From Enterococcus durans NBRC 100479 = LMG 10746 (lineage in GTDB: Bacteria; Bacillota; Bacilli; Lactobacillales; Enterococcaceae): DNA of 39,370 bases. Location of the stretch: NCBI RefSeq assembly GCF_001544215.1, contig NZ_BCQB01000028.1, positions 1-39,370 on the forward strand, read 5' to 3'. Made by a program: the position numbers and the translations under genes. Below the pieces are notes generated by a model. It ran no database searches. It was not told the origin of the DNA and was given only the letters and a program-made list of their open reading frames with translations. This document shows, in pieces, positions 7,304 through 14,486 of this stretch (positions are counted from its first letter, which is position 1; each line of letters starts with the position of its first letter).

Positions 7304-8350
7304 TTACATCTCCTTTGTTGAGTGTCGTTTGATAAATGAAACTGGATAACTACTATCAGCGGGTATCTCTTTTGTCTGTAACCATTCAATGAGCGATCTT
7401 CCTGCAATTTCCCCTAATTTATGAAAATCCTGAGCTACGGTGGTTAATGGAGGATCGACCAGAGCAGCGGCCTGGATATCATCAAAGCCGATAACTGAAA
7501 AGTCATTAGGAATGTCATAACCATGTTGCTTCAAGTAGTTCATCGTTTGAATGGCGACAAGATCGTTTTCACAGACAAAAGCTGTTACTTTATGGTCATT
7601 GACATAGTTCATCAAGGTATCGATCGTAGCACTTTTATCATCTAAAGGGGTATGGAAAGGCAATCTTGCTTTATTCAATGCCTCTAAGTAACCCAAATAA
7701 CGTTGGCGTACAGATTGTGGATGAGTCTGTTCGCCAAAAAGATACGCAATTTTTTGATGTCCTTCTTTTATTAAGTGTTCCGTAGCTAGAGAACCGCCTT
7801 GGAAATTGTCTGAAAGAACAGTAGGAAAAGGTAATTCATAGATTTTCTTATCTAAAATGACCACTGGAAATTGCTTCAATGAAAGTTCAAAGAGCAAATC
7901 GAGGTGATGATCTGTATCAAAAGCATAATAGATCAAACCATCAAATTCCTGCATAAGTTCATGTGCTGTTTTATTCGTGAGAAAATCTAGGGTAGTCATC
8001 ATGACTTCCAACTGCTGTTCTTGCATGACAGGATTCAATCCTTTGGTAAAGTCACCTACGGAAAGATCTGACAAAAAAGGCAATAGGAATAAAATACGAC
8101 TATTTTTAGGAAGCACTGCATGCTGTTCCACACTAGTTGCGGCCTTAACAAAGCTTCCTTTTCCACGTACCCGATAGATCAATCCTAATTGCTCTAATTC
8201 TGTAAGGGCTCGTTTCGAAGTGATTCGACTTACTTGATATTTTGCTGATAATTCTTTTTCTGTAGGGACTTGGCTATCGACTGGCAACGAACCGTCAGCA
8301 ATAGCAGCTTTTAGGTCATTGAATATTTTTTGGTATAACGGTTGATCCAT
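7304..8350 (-). CDS. GntR-type HTH / LacI-type sugar-binding hybrid transcription regulator
   Basis: The 348-residue protein has an N-terminal GntR winged helix (residues 1-70: LYQKIFNDLKAAIADGSL, PTEKELSAKYQVSRITSKRAL, GLIYRVRGKGSFV) fused to a periplasmic-binding-like effector domain (about 85-340: VVILDKKI, GGSLATEHLIKEGHQKIAYLFG, VIGFDDIQAAALVDPPLTTV). This is the AraR-like architecture. It is first in the minus-strand unit with GH92 and is divergent from GH125. Two TGATATA-centred sites in the shared promoter are likely its operators. It probably represses the mannoside genes until a mannose-containing sugar or derivative binds; the effector is not known. Confidence 0.9.
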   Translation of the reverse strand: MDQPLYQKIFNDLKAAIADGSLPVDSQVPTEKELSAKYQVSRITSKRALTELEQLGLIYRVRGKGSFVKAATSVEQHAVLPKNSRILFLLPFLSDLSVGDFTKGLNPVMQEQQLEVMMTTLDFLTNKTAHELMQEFDGLIYYAFDTDHHLDLLFELSLKQFPVVILDKKIYELPFPTVLSDNFQGGSLATEHLIKEGHQKIAYLFGEQTHPQSVRQRYLGYLEALNKARLPFHTPLDDKSATIDTLMNYVNDHKVTAFVCENDLVAIQTMNYLKQHGYDIPNDFSVIGFDDIQAAALVDPPLTTVAQDFHKLGEIAGRSLIEWLQTKEIPADSSYPVSFIKRHSTKEM

Positions 8351-8365
8351 AAAAACACCTTCTTA

Positions 8366-8379
8366 TATGATATATCATA
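8366..8379. promoter_or_regulatory. Palindromic operator TATGATATATCATA
   Basis: A perfect 14-bp palindrome lying 16 bp upstream of the regulator gene. A near copy (TGTGATATACCAAA) lies at 8472-8485 in front of GH125. GntR-type regulators bind such short dyads as dimers, so this fits autorepression of the regulator-GH92 transcript. Confidence 0.6.
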
Positions 8380-8429
8380 GATAAATGATAGCATAAAAAA
8401 GGGAAAAGTAAATAAGAAAAATCTCATTT

Positions 8430-8443
8430 TGAAAGCGTAGACA
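8430..8443 (+). promoter_or_regulatory. cre (CcpA) site over the GH125 -35 box
   Basis: TGAAAGCGTAGACA matches the Firmicute cre consensus TGWAANCGNTNWCA at 13 of 14 positions (A instead of T at position 10). Its last six bases are the -35 element, so CcpA bound here would block RNA polymerase. This predicts carbon catabolite repression of the mannosidase genes. Confidence 0.65.
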
Positions 8444-8466
8444 TTTTTCTGGCAGAGAGGTATAAT
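8438..8466 (+). promoter_or_regulatory. Promoter of the GH125-GH38-kinase operon
   Basis: -35 TAGACA (8438-8443) and -10 TATAAT (8461-8466) with 17 bp between them. Transcription would start near 8473, inside the second operator-like site. Confidence 0.75.
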
Positions 8467-8471
8467 TCGTT

Positions 8472-8485
8472 TGTGATATACCAAA
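8472..8485. promoter_or_regulatory. Second operator-like site at the transcription start
   Basis: TGTGATATACCAAA shares the TGATATAxCA core with the perfect palindrome at 8366-8379, with one mismatch in the dyad. It covers the predicted start of transcription, a standard repressor position. Confidence 0.5.
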
Positions 8486-8503
8486 CCAGAAAGAGGGAAA
8501 ATA

Positions 8504-9793
8504 ATGGCTTATAAAGATATACCAAATTCAGTTAAACAATTTATGGAAGAAATAACAGCAAAATGCGGAGATAAACATGCGGATTGGGCGGAAAACTTTT
8601 CTGCGGCATTTGCGAATACATTGTTAACGACTGTAAAACGTCATGAGGATGGAACGACTTTCTTATTAACTGGCGATATTCCTGCGATGTGGCTACGTGA
8701 TTCTACTGCACAGGTACGTCCGTATCTTGTACTGGCAAAAGAAGATGAAGATTTAGCCGACATGATCAGTGGGTTAGTTAAGAAACAGTTCAATTACATC
8801 AATATCGATCCTTATGCGAACGCATTCAACGAAGAGGCGAATGGGGCGGGCCACCAAAACGATCATACGAAGATGAATGACTGGATCTGGGAACGAAAAT
8901 ATGAAATCGATTCCTTATGCTATCCGGTGCAATTGGCCTACCTATTATATAAAAATACAGGTCGCACAGATCAATTCGATGCCTCTTTTGTAGAAGGTAT
9001 CAAAAAAATATTAGGCGTCTTCAAAACAGAACAGGACCATGAAAAATCGCCTTATACATTTGTGCGTGACACGACACGCAAAGAGGATACTTTAATAAAT
9101 GATGGGCGCGGTACCAAAGTTGCGCCGACTGGCATGACTTGGTCAGGGTTCCGTCCTAGTGATGATGCATGCCAATACGGCTATCTAGTTCCTTCCAATA
9201 TGTTTGCTGTTGTGGTCTTAGAGTATATAGAAGATATCTTTACAAACATTCTTTCAGAAGAAGAATTGGTAAAAGAAGCGAGAAAATTAAAGACAGATAT
9301 CCAACAAGGCATTGATGATTTCGCCTATACACAAAATCAAAATGGGGAAAAAATCTATGCTTACGAAGTGGATGGTCTAGGAAATACATCGATCATGGAT
9401 GATAGCAATGTACCTAATCTGATCTCTGCACCATATCTAGGCTATGGTTCGATGGATGATCCACAGTACCTTGCAACTAGAGCGACTCTATTGAGTAAAG
9501 AAAATCCATATTTTTACGAAGGAGAATATGCGAAGGGAATAGGTTCTTCCCACACACCTGAAAACTATATCTGGCCAATTGCTTTAGCGATGGAAGGGAT
9601 GACGACTGAGGATAAAGCAGAAAAAGAACGGATTTTAGATTTGTTAGTAGCGACAGATGCTGGGACACACTTGATGCACGAAGGCTTTGATGTAAACAAC
9701 CCGCAAAATTACACGAGAGAATGGTTCTCTTGGGCAAATATGATGTTTTGTGAATTAGTCATGGATTATTTTGATATTCGAGTAGCGAAATAG
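8504..9793 (+). CDS. GH125 exo-alpha-1,6-mannosidase
   Basis: The 429-residue protein is full length for GH125 (meiotically up-regulated gene 157 family). It shows TGDIPAMWLRDSTAQVRPY near residue 60, GMTWSGFRPSDDACQYGYLVPSNMFA around 210-235, and HEGFDVNNPQNYTREWFSWANMMFCELV at the end, which are family hallmarks including acidic catalytic candidates. GH125 enzymes are inverting exo-alpha-1,6-mannosidases; the S. pneumoniae enzyme acts on N-glycan cores. There is no signal peptide, so it works in the cytoplasm. It is the first gene of the plus-strand operon, behind a promoter with cre and operator sites, and is followed after 10 nt by GH38 with its own AGGAGG. Confidence 0.94.
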   Translation: MAYKDIPNSVKQFMEEITAKCGDKHADWAENFSAAFANTLLTTVKRHEDGTTFLLTGDIPAMWLRDSTAQVRPYLVLAKEDEDLADMISGLVKKQFNYINIDPYANAFNEEANGAGHQNDHTKMNDWIWERKYEIDSLCYPVQLAYLLYKNTGRTDQFDASFVEGIKKILGVFKTEQDHEKSPYTFVRDTTRKEDTLINDGRGTKVAPTGMTWSGFRPSDDACQYGYLVPSNMFAVVVLEYIEDIFTNILSEEELVKEARKLKTDIQQGIDDFAYTQNQNGEKIYAYEVDGLGNTSIMDDSNVPNLISAPYLGYGSMDDPQYLATRATLLSKENPYFYEGEYAKGIGSSHTPENYIWPIALAMEGMTTEDKAEKERILDLLVATDAGTHLMHEGFDVNNPQNYTREWFSWANMMFCELVMDYFDIRVAK

Positions 9794-9803
9794 GAGGAAA
9801 CAT

Positions 9804-12485
9804 ATGAAAAAGAAAGTATATATCATTTCTCATAGCCATTGGGATCGAGAGTGGTACATGGCGTACGAACAACATCACATGCGATTGGTTGAATTAATGG
9901 ATGATCTTCTGGAATTATTCGAGAAAGATCCAGAATTCAATAGTTTCCATCTTGATGGGCAGACGATTATTCTGGATGATTATCTGCAAGTTCGACCTGA
10001 AAAGAGAGAGTTGGTTCAGCAAGCAATCACGGCAGGAAAATTACGGATCGGTCCGTTCTATATTTTACAAGATGACTTTTTGATCAGTTCAGAATCAAAT
10101 GTGCGCAATATGCTGATTGGTATGGAGGAAAGTCAAAAATGGGGAACACCTGTCATGCTGGGTTATTTCCCAGATACCTTTGGCAATATGGGGCAAACAC
10201 CGCAGATGATGAAACAAGCTGGATTAGAGGCAGCCGCATTTGGGCGAGGTGTTAAGCCGATTGGGTTTGATAATCAAGTATTAGAAGCGGAAAATTACTC
10301 TTCGCAGTATTCTGAGATGTGGTGGAAAGGACCTGATCAAACAGAGATTTTTGGGTTGCTTTTTGCGAACTGGTATAGTAATGGCAATGAAATACCATCA
10401 GAAAAAGAAGCAGCAAAAGTTTTTTGGAAGCAAAAACTGTCAGATGCAGAACAGTATGCTTCGACAGATCATCTTTTGATGATGAACGGGGTCGACCATC
10501 AACCTGTTCAAAAAGATATATCAAAAGCAATCCGTTTAGCAAATGAACTATATCCTGATTATGAGTTCGTCCATTCTAACTTTGTGGATTATCTTGAGGC
10601 AGTCCAAAAAGATCTACCAAAAGATCTGGGGGATGTTGAAGGTGAGTTGACGAGTCAAGAAACGGATGGATGGTACACTTTAGCAAACACAGCTTCAGCA
10701 CGAGTATACTTGAAACAGTGGAACACAAAAGTCCAAAGACAACTTGAAAATATTACAGAACCGTTGGCGACGATGGCGTATGAGGTAACAGGAGAGTATC
10801 CGCATGATCAACTAGACTATGCTTGGAAGACACTGATGCAAAATCATCCTCATGACAGCATCTGCGGCTGTTCCGTTGATTCTGTGCATCGAGAAATGAT
10901 CACACGATTTGAAAAAGCCAATGAAGTAGGGAAGTATCTGGCAGATGAAGCACTGAGACAACTAGGCGAAGCAATCGATACGAGTGGATTACCAGAAGCT
11001 AGTTATCCATTTGTTGTGTTCAATACTGCTGGATCGCCTAAAACAGGTGAAGCAGAAATCAGCATCGAATTAGAAAGAAAACGGTTTGCAGAAGGAATAC
11101 CAGAAGCACTTTATGCGGAATTGGAACAGCGACCAAAGAAAGTGTATCATGTCGAAACAGTCGACGGGAAAAAATTATCCGCAATGATCTCAGAAGAGAA
11201 AGTCGCGTTTGGCTATGACTTACCAAAAGATCGGTTTAGGGTACCATATATGGCACGAACGATCACAATTCGTTTACCTATAATTGAAATGCCTGCTTTT
11301 TCTTGGGAAACATTTGTTTTAGTTGAAGGGGCGGCCGAAGAACAAGCCGGTACGCTGATCGAAGATGCTGGACGAGTGCTGAAAAATGATCAAGTTCAGT
11401 TAGAGATCCAGTCAAACGGGACACTCACTTTGACAGACAAAGTCACTGGGGTTGTATTAGACGACTTATTAGTTTTTGAAGATGTGGGTGATGTTGGGAA
11501 TGAATATATCTTCAAACAACCTGAGAATGACCAAGCGATTTTATCTAAAGAAATAAGCAATAGTACAATTGAAATCGTGACCGATACAAAAGAACTCGCA
11601 CAAATCCGATTGACGCAAGAGATGGTGATCCCAGTTGCGGCAGATGAGCGTCTAGAAAAAGAACAAGAAATGGTCATCGAATTTCGGCATAGAAAAGCAG
11701 GGCGTTCCACAGAAACAGCGGTATTAGAGCTGACTACACTGATTACTTTAAGAAAAAATAGCAAGAAAATCGATTTTGAAACAACTGTGGATAATCAAAT
11801 GAAAGACCACCGTTTGCGTGTCTTATTCCCGACAAAGTTACATGTGGAACAACATGAGGCCGATAGTATCTTTGAAGTAGTCACACGTCCTAATACTGTC
11901 GCAAAAGATTGGGAAAATCCTACGAATCCACAATACCAGCATGCATTTACTCACTTAGAAGATCAAACGTACGGTGTAACAATTGGAAACTATGGACTGA
12001 ATGAATATGAGATTGTCGATGACGGTGTAATTGCGTTGACATTATTACGTTGCGTAGGTGAATTAGGTGACTGGGGATATTTCCCAACTCCTGAGGCACA
12101 ATGTTTAGGAGAACATCGATTTAACTATAGTATCGAAGTACAGCCAACGGCAGAAAAATTCGTTAGCTATCAGCATGCCTATGCTGCACAGATTCCTTTC
12201 TCAACAAAACAATTAGTAAAACAAAAAGGAACACTTCCACAAAAAAATCAATATTTATCTTGTACAGGTGAAACGTTTGCAATTACAGCTTTGAAACGGA
12301 GCAAATTTAGTGATAAAGTAGTAGTAAGAGGATTCAATATGTCTAGTCATTTAGAAAAACTACAGATAGAAAAAAATGGTCAATCTGGACACTTGTTGAA
12401 TCTACTTGAAGAAACATGGGAAGAAACGGTTGATCCAAATCTTAAGCCTTATGAAATTCGGACAATCGGATTTAAGGAGGAATAG
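9804..12485 (+). CDS. GH38 alpha-mannosidase
   Basis: An 893-residue GH38 enzyme. The zinc and catalytic landmarks are HSHWDREW (residues 10-17), the nucleophile region GYFPDTFGNMGQ (D124) and NHPHDSICGCSVDSVH further on. After them comes the long beta-rich C-terminal part typical of the family. GH38 enzymes are zinc-dependent retaining alpha-mannosidases. Streptococcal homologues prefer alpha-1,3 linkages, while the related MngB hydrolyses 2-O-mannosylglycerate-6-P. The neighbours GH125 and GH92 make a mannan/N-glycan role far more likely here. There is no signal peptide. The ribosome site of the downstream kinase (AAGGAGG) lies in its last codons, so the genes are coupled. Confidence 0.94.
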   Translation: MKKKVYIISHSHWDREWYMAYEQHHMRLVELMDDLLELFEKDPEFNSFHLDGQTIILDDYLQVRPEKRELVQQAITAGKLRIGPFYILQDDFLISSESNVRNMLIGMEESQKWGTPVMLGYFPDTFGNMGQTPQMMKQAGLEAAAFGRGVKPIGFDNQVLEAENYSSQYSEMWWKGPDQTEIFGLLFANWYSNGNEIPSEKEAAKVFWKQKLSDAEQYASTDHLLMMNGVDHQPVQKDISKAIRLANELYPDYEFVHSNFVDYLEAVQKDLPKDLGDVEGELTSQETDGWYTLANTASARVYLKQWNTKVQRQLENITEPLATMAYEVTGEYPHDQLDYAWKTLMQNHPHDSICGCSVDSVHREMITRFEKANEVGKYLADEALRQLGEAIDTSGLPEASYPFVVFNTAGSPKTGEAEISIELERKRFAEGIPEALYAELEQRPKKVYHVETVDGKKLSAMISEEKVAFGYDLPKDRFRVPYMARTITIRLPIIEMPAFSWETFVLVEGAAEEQAGTLIEDAGRVLKNDQVQLEIQSNGTLTLTDKVTGVVLDDLLVFEDVGDVGNEYIFKQPENDQAILSKEISNSTIEIVTDTKELAQIRLTQEMVIPVAADERLEKEQEMVIEFRHRKAGRSTETAVLELTTLITLRKNSKKIDFETTVDNQMKDHRLRVLFPTKLHVEQHEADSIFEVVTRPNTVAKDWENPTNPQYQHAFTHLEDQTYGVTIGNYGLNEYEIVDDGVIALTLLRCVGELGDWGYFPTPEAQCLGEHRFNYSIEVQPTAEKFVSYQHAYAAQIPFSTKQLVKQKGTLPQKNQYLSCTGETFAITALKRSKFSDKVVVRGFNMSSHLEKLQIEKNGQSGHLLNLLEETWEETVDPNLKPYEIRTIGFKEE

Positions 12486-12488
12486 CAA

Positions 12489-13352
12489 ATGTATGGTGGG
12501 ATAGAAGCAGGTGGAACAAAATTTGTTTGTGCGGTGTCTGATGAAGGCGTTATCGTAGAAAAAATCAGTATTCCTACAACAGCGCCGGAAGAAACATTGA
12601 AGCAAGTCTTTGATTTTTTCGATCAATATGAGTTAGAAGCAATGGGCATCGGTTCTTTTGGTCCTATCGGTATTGACAAGAGTACAGATAGCTATGGCTA
12701 TGTTTTAGCCACACCAAAAAAAGGTTGGACGAATTACAATTTTTTGGGGAGTATCAAAGACCATTATGATATTCCAGTTGCATGGACGACAGATGTGAAT
12801 GCTGCAGCTTATGGCGAATTATTGAAAGGCGCGGCTATTGGCAAAAAAAGTTGTATTTATTTGACTGTTGGAACTGGAATTGGGGCAGGCGTAGTGATAG
12901 ATGGAAACATCTTTTCAGGGATCGCACATCCGGAAATGGGGCACATTTGGGTCAAGAGACATCCAGACGATACGTATGAAGGGACCTGTCCTTACCATAA
13001 AGATTGTTTAGAGGGATTAGCCGCTGGACCTTCCATTGAAGCACGCACGGGGATCAAAGGCCAAGACCTTCCTCAAGATCATCCAGTCTGGGATATGCAA
13101 GCTTTTTATATTGCGCAAGCTTTAGTCAACTATACACTAACCTTGGCTCCTGAAAAGATCATTTTAGGTGGAGGTGTCATGAATCAGGACCACTTACTTC
13201 ACAAAATCCGTCAACAATTTGTTGAACTGATGGGTGGTTATATGGAAACACCACCAGTCAGTGAATATATCGTTCGTTGGGGACTACCTAATGAGAGTGG
13301 CATCATCGGTAGTTTGTTATTAGCAGAGCATGAGTTAGCTCAAACAAAATAA
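12489..13352 (+). CDS. ROK-family hexokinase (fructokinase/mannokinase type)
   Basis: The 287-residue ROK kinase has the phosphate loop GGIEAGGTKFVCAV at the N-terminus, the catalytic aspartate in TTDVNAAAYGE (D102), VGTGIGAGVV, and the ROK zinc motif GHIWVKRHP...CPYHKDC (H152, C167, H170, C173). It belongs to the ScrK/GmuE subgroup, which phosphorylates fructose and mannose. Being last in the mannosidase operon, it probably converts released mannose to mannose-6-phosphate. ATG 12489 is four bases after the GH38 stop and is preceded by AAGGAGG. A terminator follows. Confidence 0.9.
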   Translation: MYGGIEAGGTKFVCAVSDEGVIVEKISIPTTAPEETLKQVFDFFDQYELEAMGIGSFGPIGIDKSTDSYGYVLATPKKGWTNYNFLGSIKDHYDIPVAWTTDVNAAAYGELLKGAAIGKKSCIYLTVGTGIGAGVVIDGNIFSGIAHPEMGHIWVKRHPDDTYEGTCPYHKDCLEGLAAGPSIEARTGIKGQDLPQDHPVWDMQAFYIAQALVNYTLTLAPEKIILGGGVMNQDHLLHKIRQQFVELMGGYMETPPVSEYIVRWGLPNESGIIGSLLLAEHELAQTK

Positions 13353-13384
13353 TCAGGGGATTCCTGTCCTCTAAAAATGAAAAC

Positions 13385-13427
13385 ACGACATATCAGCGAA
13401 AGTAAAGCTGACATGTCGTATTTTTTT
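13385..13427. terminator. Terminator of the mannosidase operon
   Basis: A 13-bp stem (13385-13397 with 13407-13419, one mismatch) and a 9-nt loop are followed by seven T at 13421-13427. The T-run overlaps the stop codon of the convergent pseudouridine synthase gene. The A-rich flank on the left (AAAA before 13385) makes it usable from both directions. Confidence 0.85.
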
Positions 13428-14280
13428 ACCATAGACCAGGGGTTGCTGTTCCTATGATTTTTTCTTGAGTGAATGGGTGGGTCATATGCAGTTCTAAAGC
13501 ATGAAGCATTAGACGTTTATCAGGACGCTCTTGGTAAAGCGGATCACCAACGATCGGATGACCATAGTTTGCCAGATGTACTCTGATCTGATGAGTTCGA
13601 CCAGTTTCTAATACACAATAGACTTGGGTTTGCCCATGACTTACTTGGTCGACTGTCACACGTGTCAGCGCGGTTTGGCCATTTCTGTTATCGACGACTC
13701 GTTTTCTTCGATCATGACGGTCACGCCCGATTTTGTCTTGAAAAACCAAGTCATGATTGATCGTTCCCCAAACAATTGCTTGATAGCGCCGGTAGATTTT
13801 CTTTTGTTCTAACATTCTTCCTAAAATGGGCAAAACAAAAGGGTTTTTGGCAAATAAAATAGCGCCACTTGTTTCTTTATCCAAGCGATGGACAACATAT
13901 GGCTGTTGCCCTTTATCTGCTAGATAGGCAGCCAGATGATTGAGCAAGGTATCATTTTCTGTGGGCTCGTTGGGATGAGTTTTCATTCCAGCAGGTTTGT
14001 TGAGGATGATCAGATGGTCATCTTCATATAATGGATGGATATGTTCTGCCGCTCCTAGCTGGATTTGTTGATAATTGTAATCTGTTTCCTCGAAACGTAA
14101 GGTGATATGATCGCCACCGTGAACTTCAAAATGAAACAAGGCTGGTTCTTGATTGATCCAAACATTCCGTCGTGTTCGTAAGAAATGGCGGACTTTTCTT
14201 GGAACAAGCCATTCTTGCTCTAACAATTCTCGAACGGTTGTTGTAGGATGGGTGCTAGGTAAGGTAATCGTGATTTCCAT
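13426..14280 (-). CDS. RluA-family rRNA/tRNA pseudouridine synthase
   Basis: The 284-residue RluA/RluD-type enzyme has an N-terminal S4-like segment (VRELLEQEWLVPRKVRHFLRTRRNVWIN), the catalytic motif HRLDKETSG (D134), and ETGRTHQIRVHLANYGHPIVGDPLY near the C-terminus. It isomerises uridine to pseudouridine in structured RNA; the target site cannot be predicted from sequence. ATG 14280 is chosen since AAAGGAG lies 8 nt upstream; an in-frame ATG at 14313 lies upstream of that site. It stands alone on the minus strand and ends in the terminator shared with the mannosidase operon. Confidence 0.92.
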   Translation of the reverse strand: MEITITLPSTHPTTTVRELLEQEWLVPRKVRHFLRTRRNVWINQEPALFHFEVHGGDHITLRFEETDYNYQQIQLGAAEHIHPLYEDDHLIILNKPAGMKTHPNEPTENDTLLNHLAAYLADKGQQPYVVHRLDKETSGAILFAKNPFVLPILGRMLEQKKIYRRYQAIVWGTINHDLVFQDKIGRDRHDRRKRVVDNRNGQTALTRVTVDQVSHGQTQVYCVLETGRTHQIRVHLANYGHPIVGDPLYQERPDKRLMLHALELHMTHPFTQEKIIGTATPGLW

Positions 14281-14425
14281 AAATTTACTCCTTTTAGTCA
14301 AATGCAGTTTCATTGTATCATTTTTAAAATATATTTAAGAAAAAAATGAACGATTTCTGACATTTGGTATGCTAAACTAACGGCACGATTGCAAAAAGTC
14401 GATTTTATACATCTTAAGCAGGAAG

Positions 14426-14447
14426 TAACACAAAATAACTTGTGTTA
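14426..14447. promoter_or_regulatory. Operator-like dyad in front of the PBP gene
   Basis: TAACACAA (14426-14433) and TTGTGTTA (14440-14447) are perfect inverted repeats with a 6-bp spacer. The right arm touches a possible -10 box (TAAAAT, 14446-14451). The position suggests a regulator binding site, although no matching regulator gene is nearby. A weak RNA hairpin is the alternative. Confidence 0.4.
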
Positions 14448-14486
14448 AAATAAGACGATTGAATCAAAAAGATAGGAGAAGTAACT

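Noticed and set aside
11396-11764. 122-codon minus-strand frame inside the GH38 gene
   Set aside because: Shadow of the well-conserved GH38 reading frame, serine-rich without domain features.
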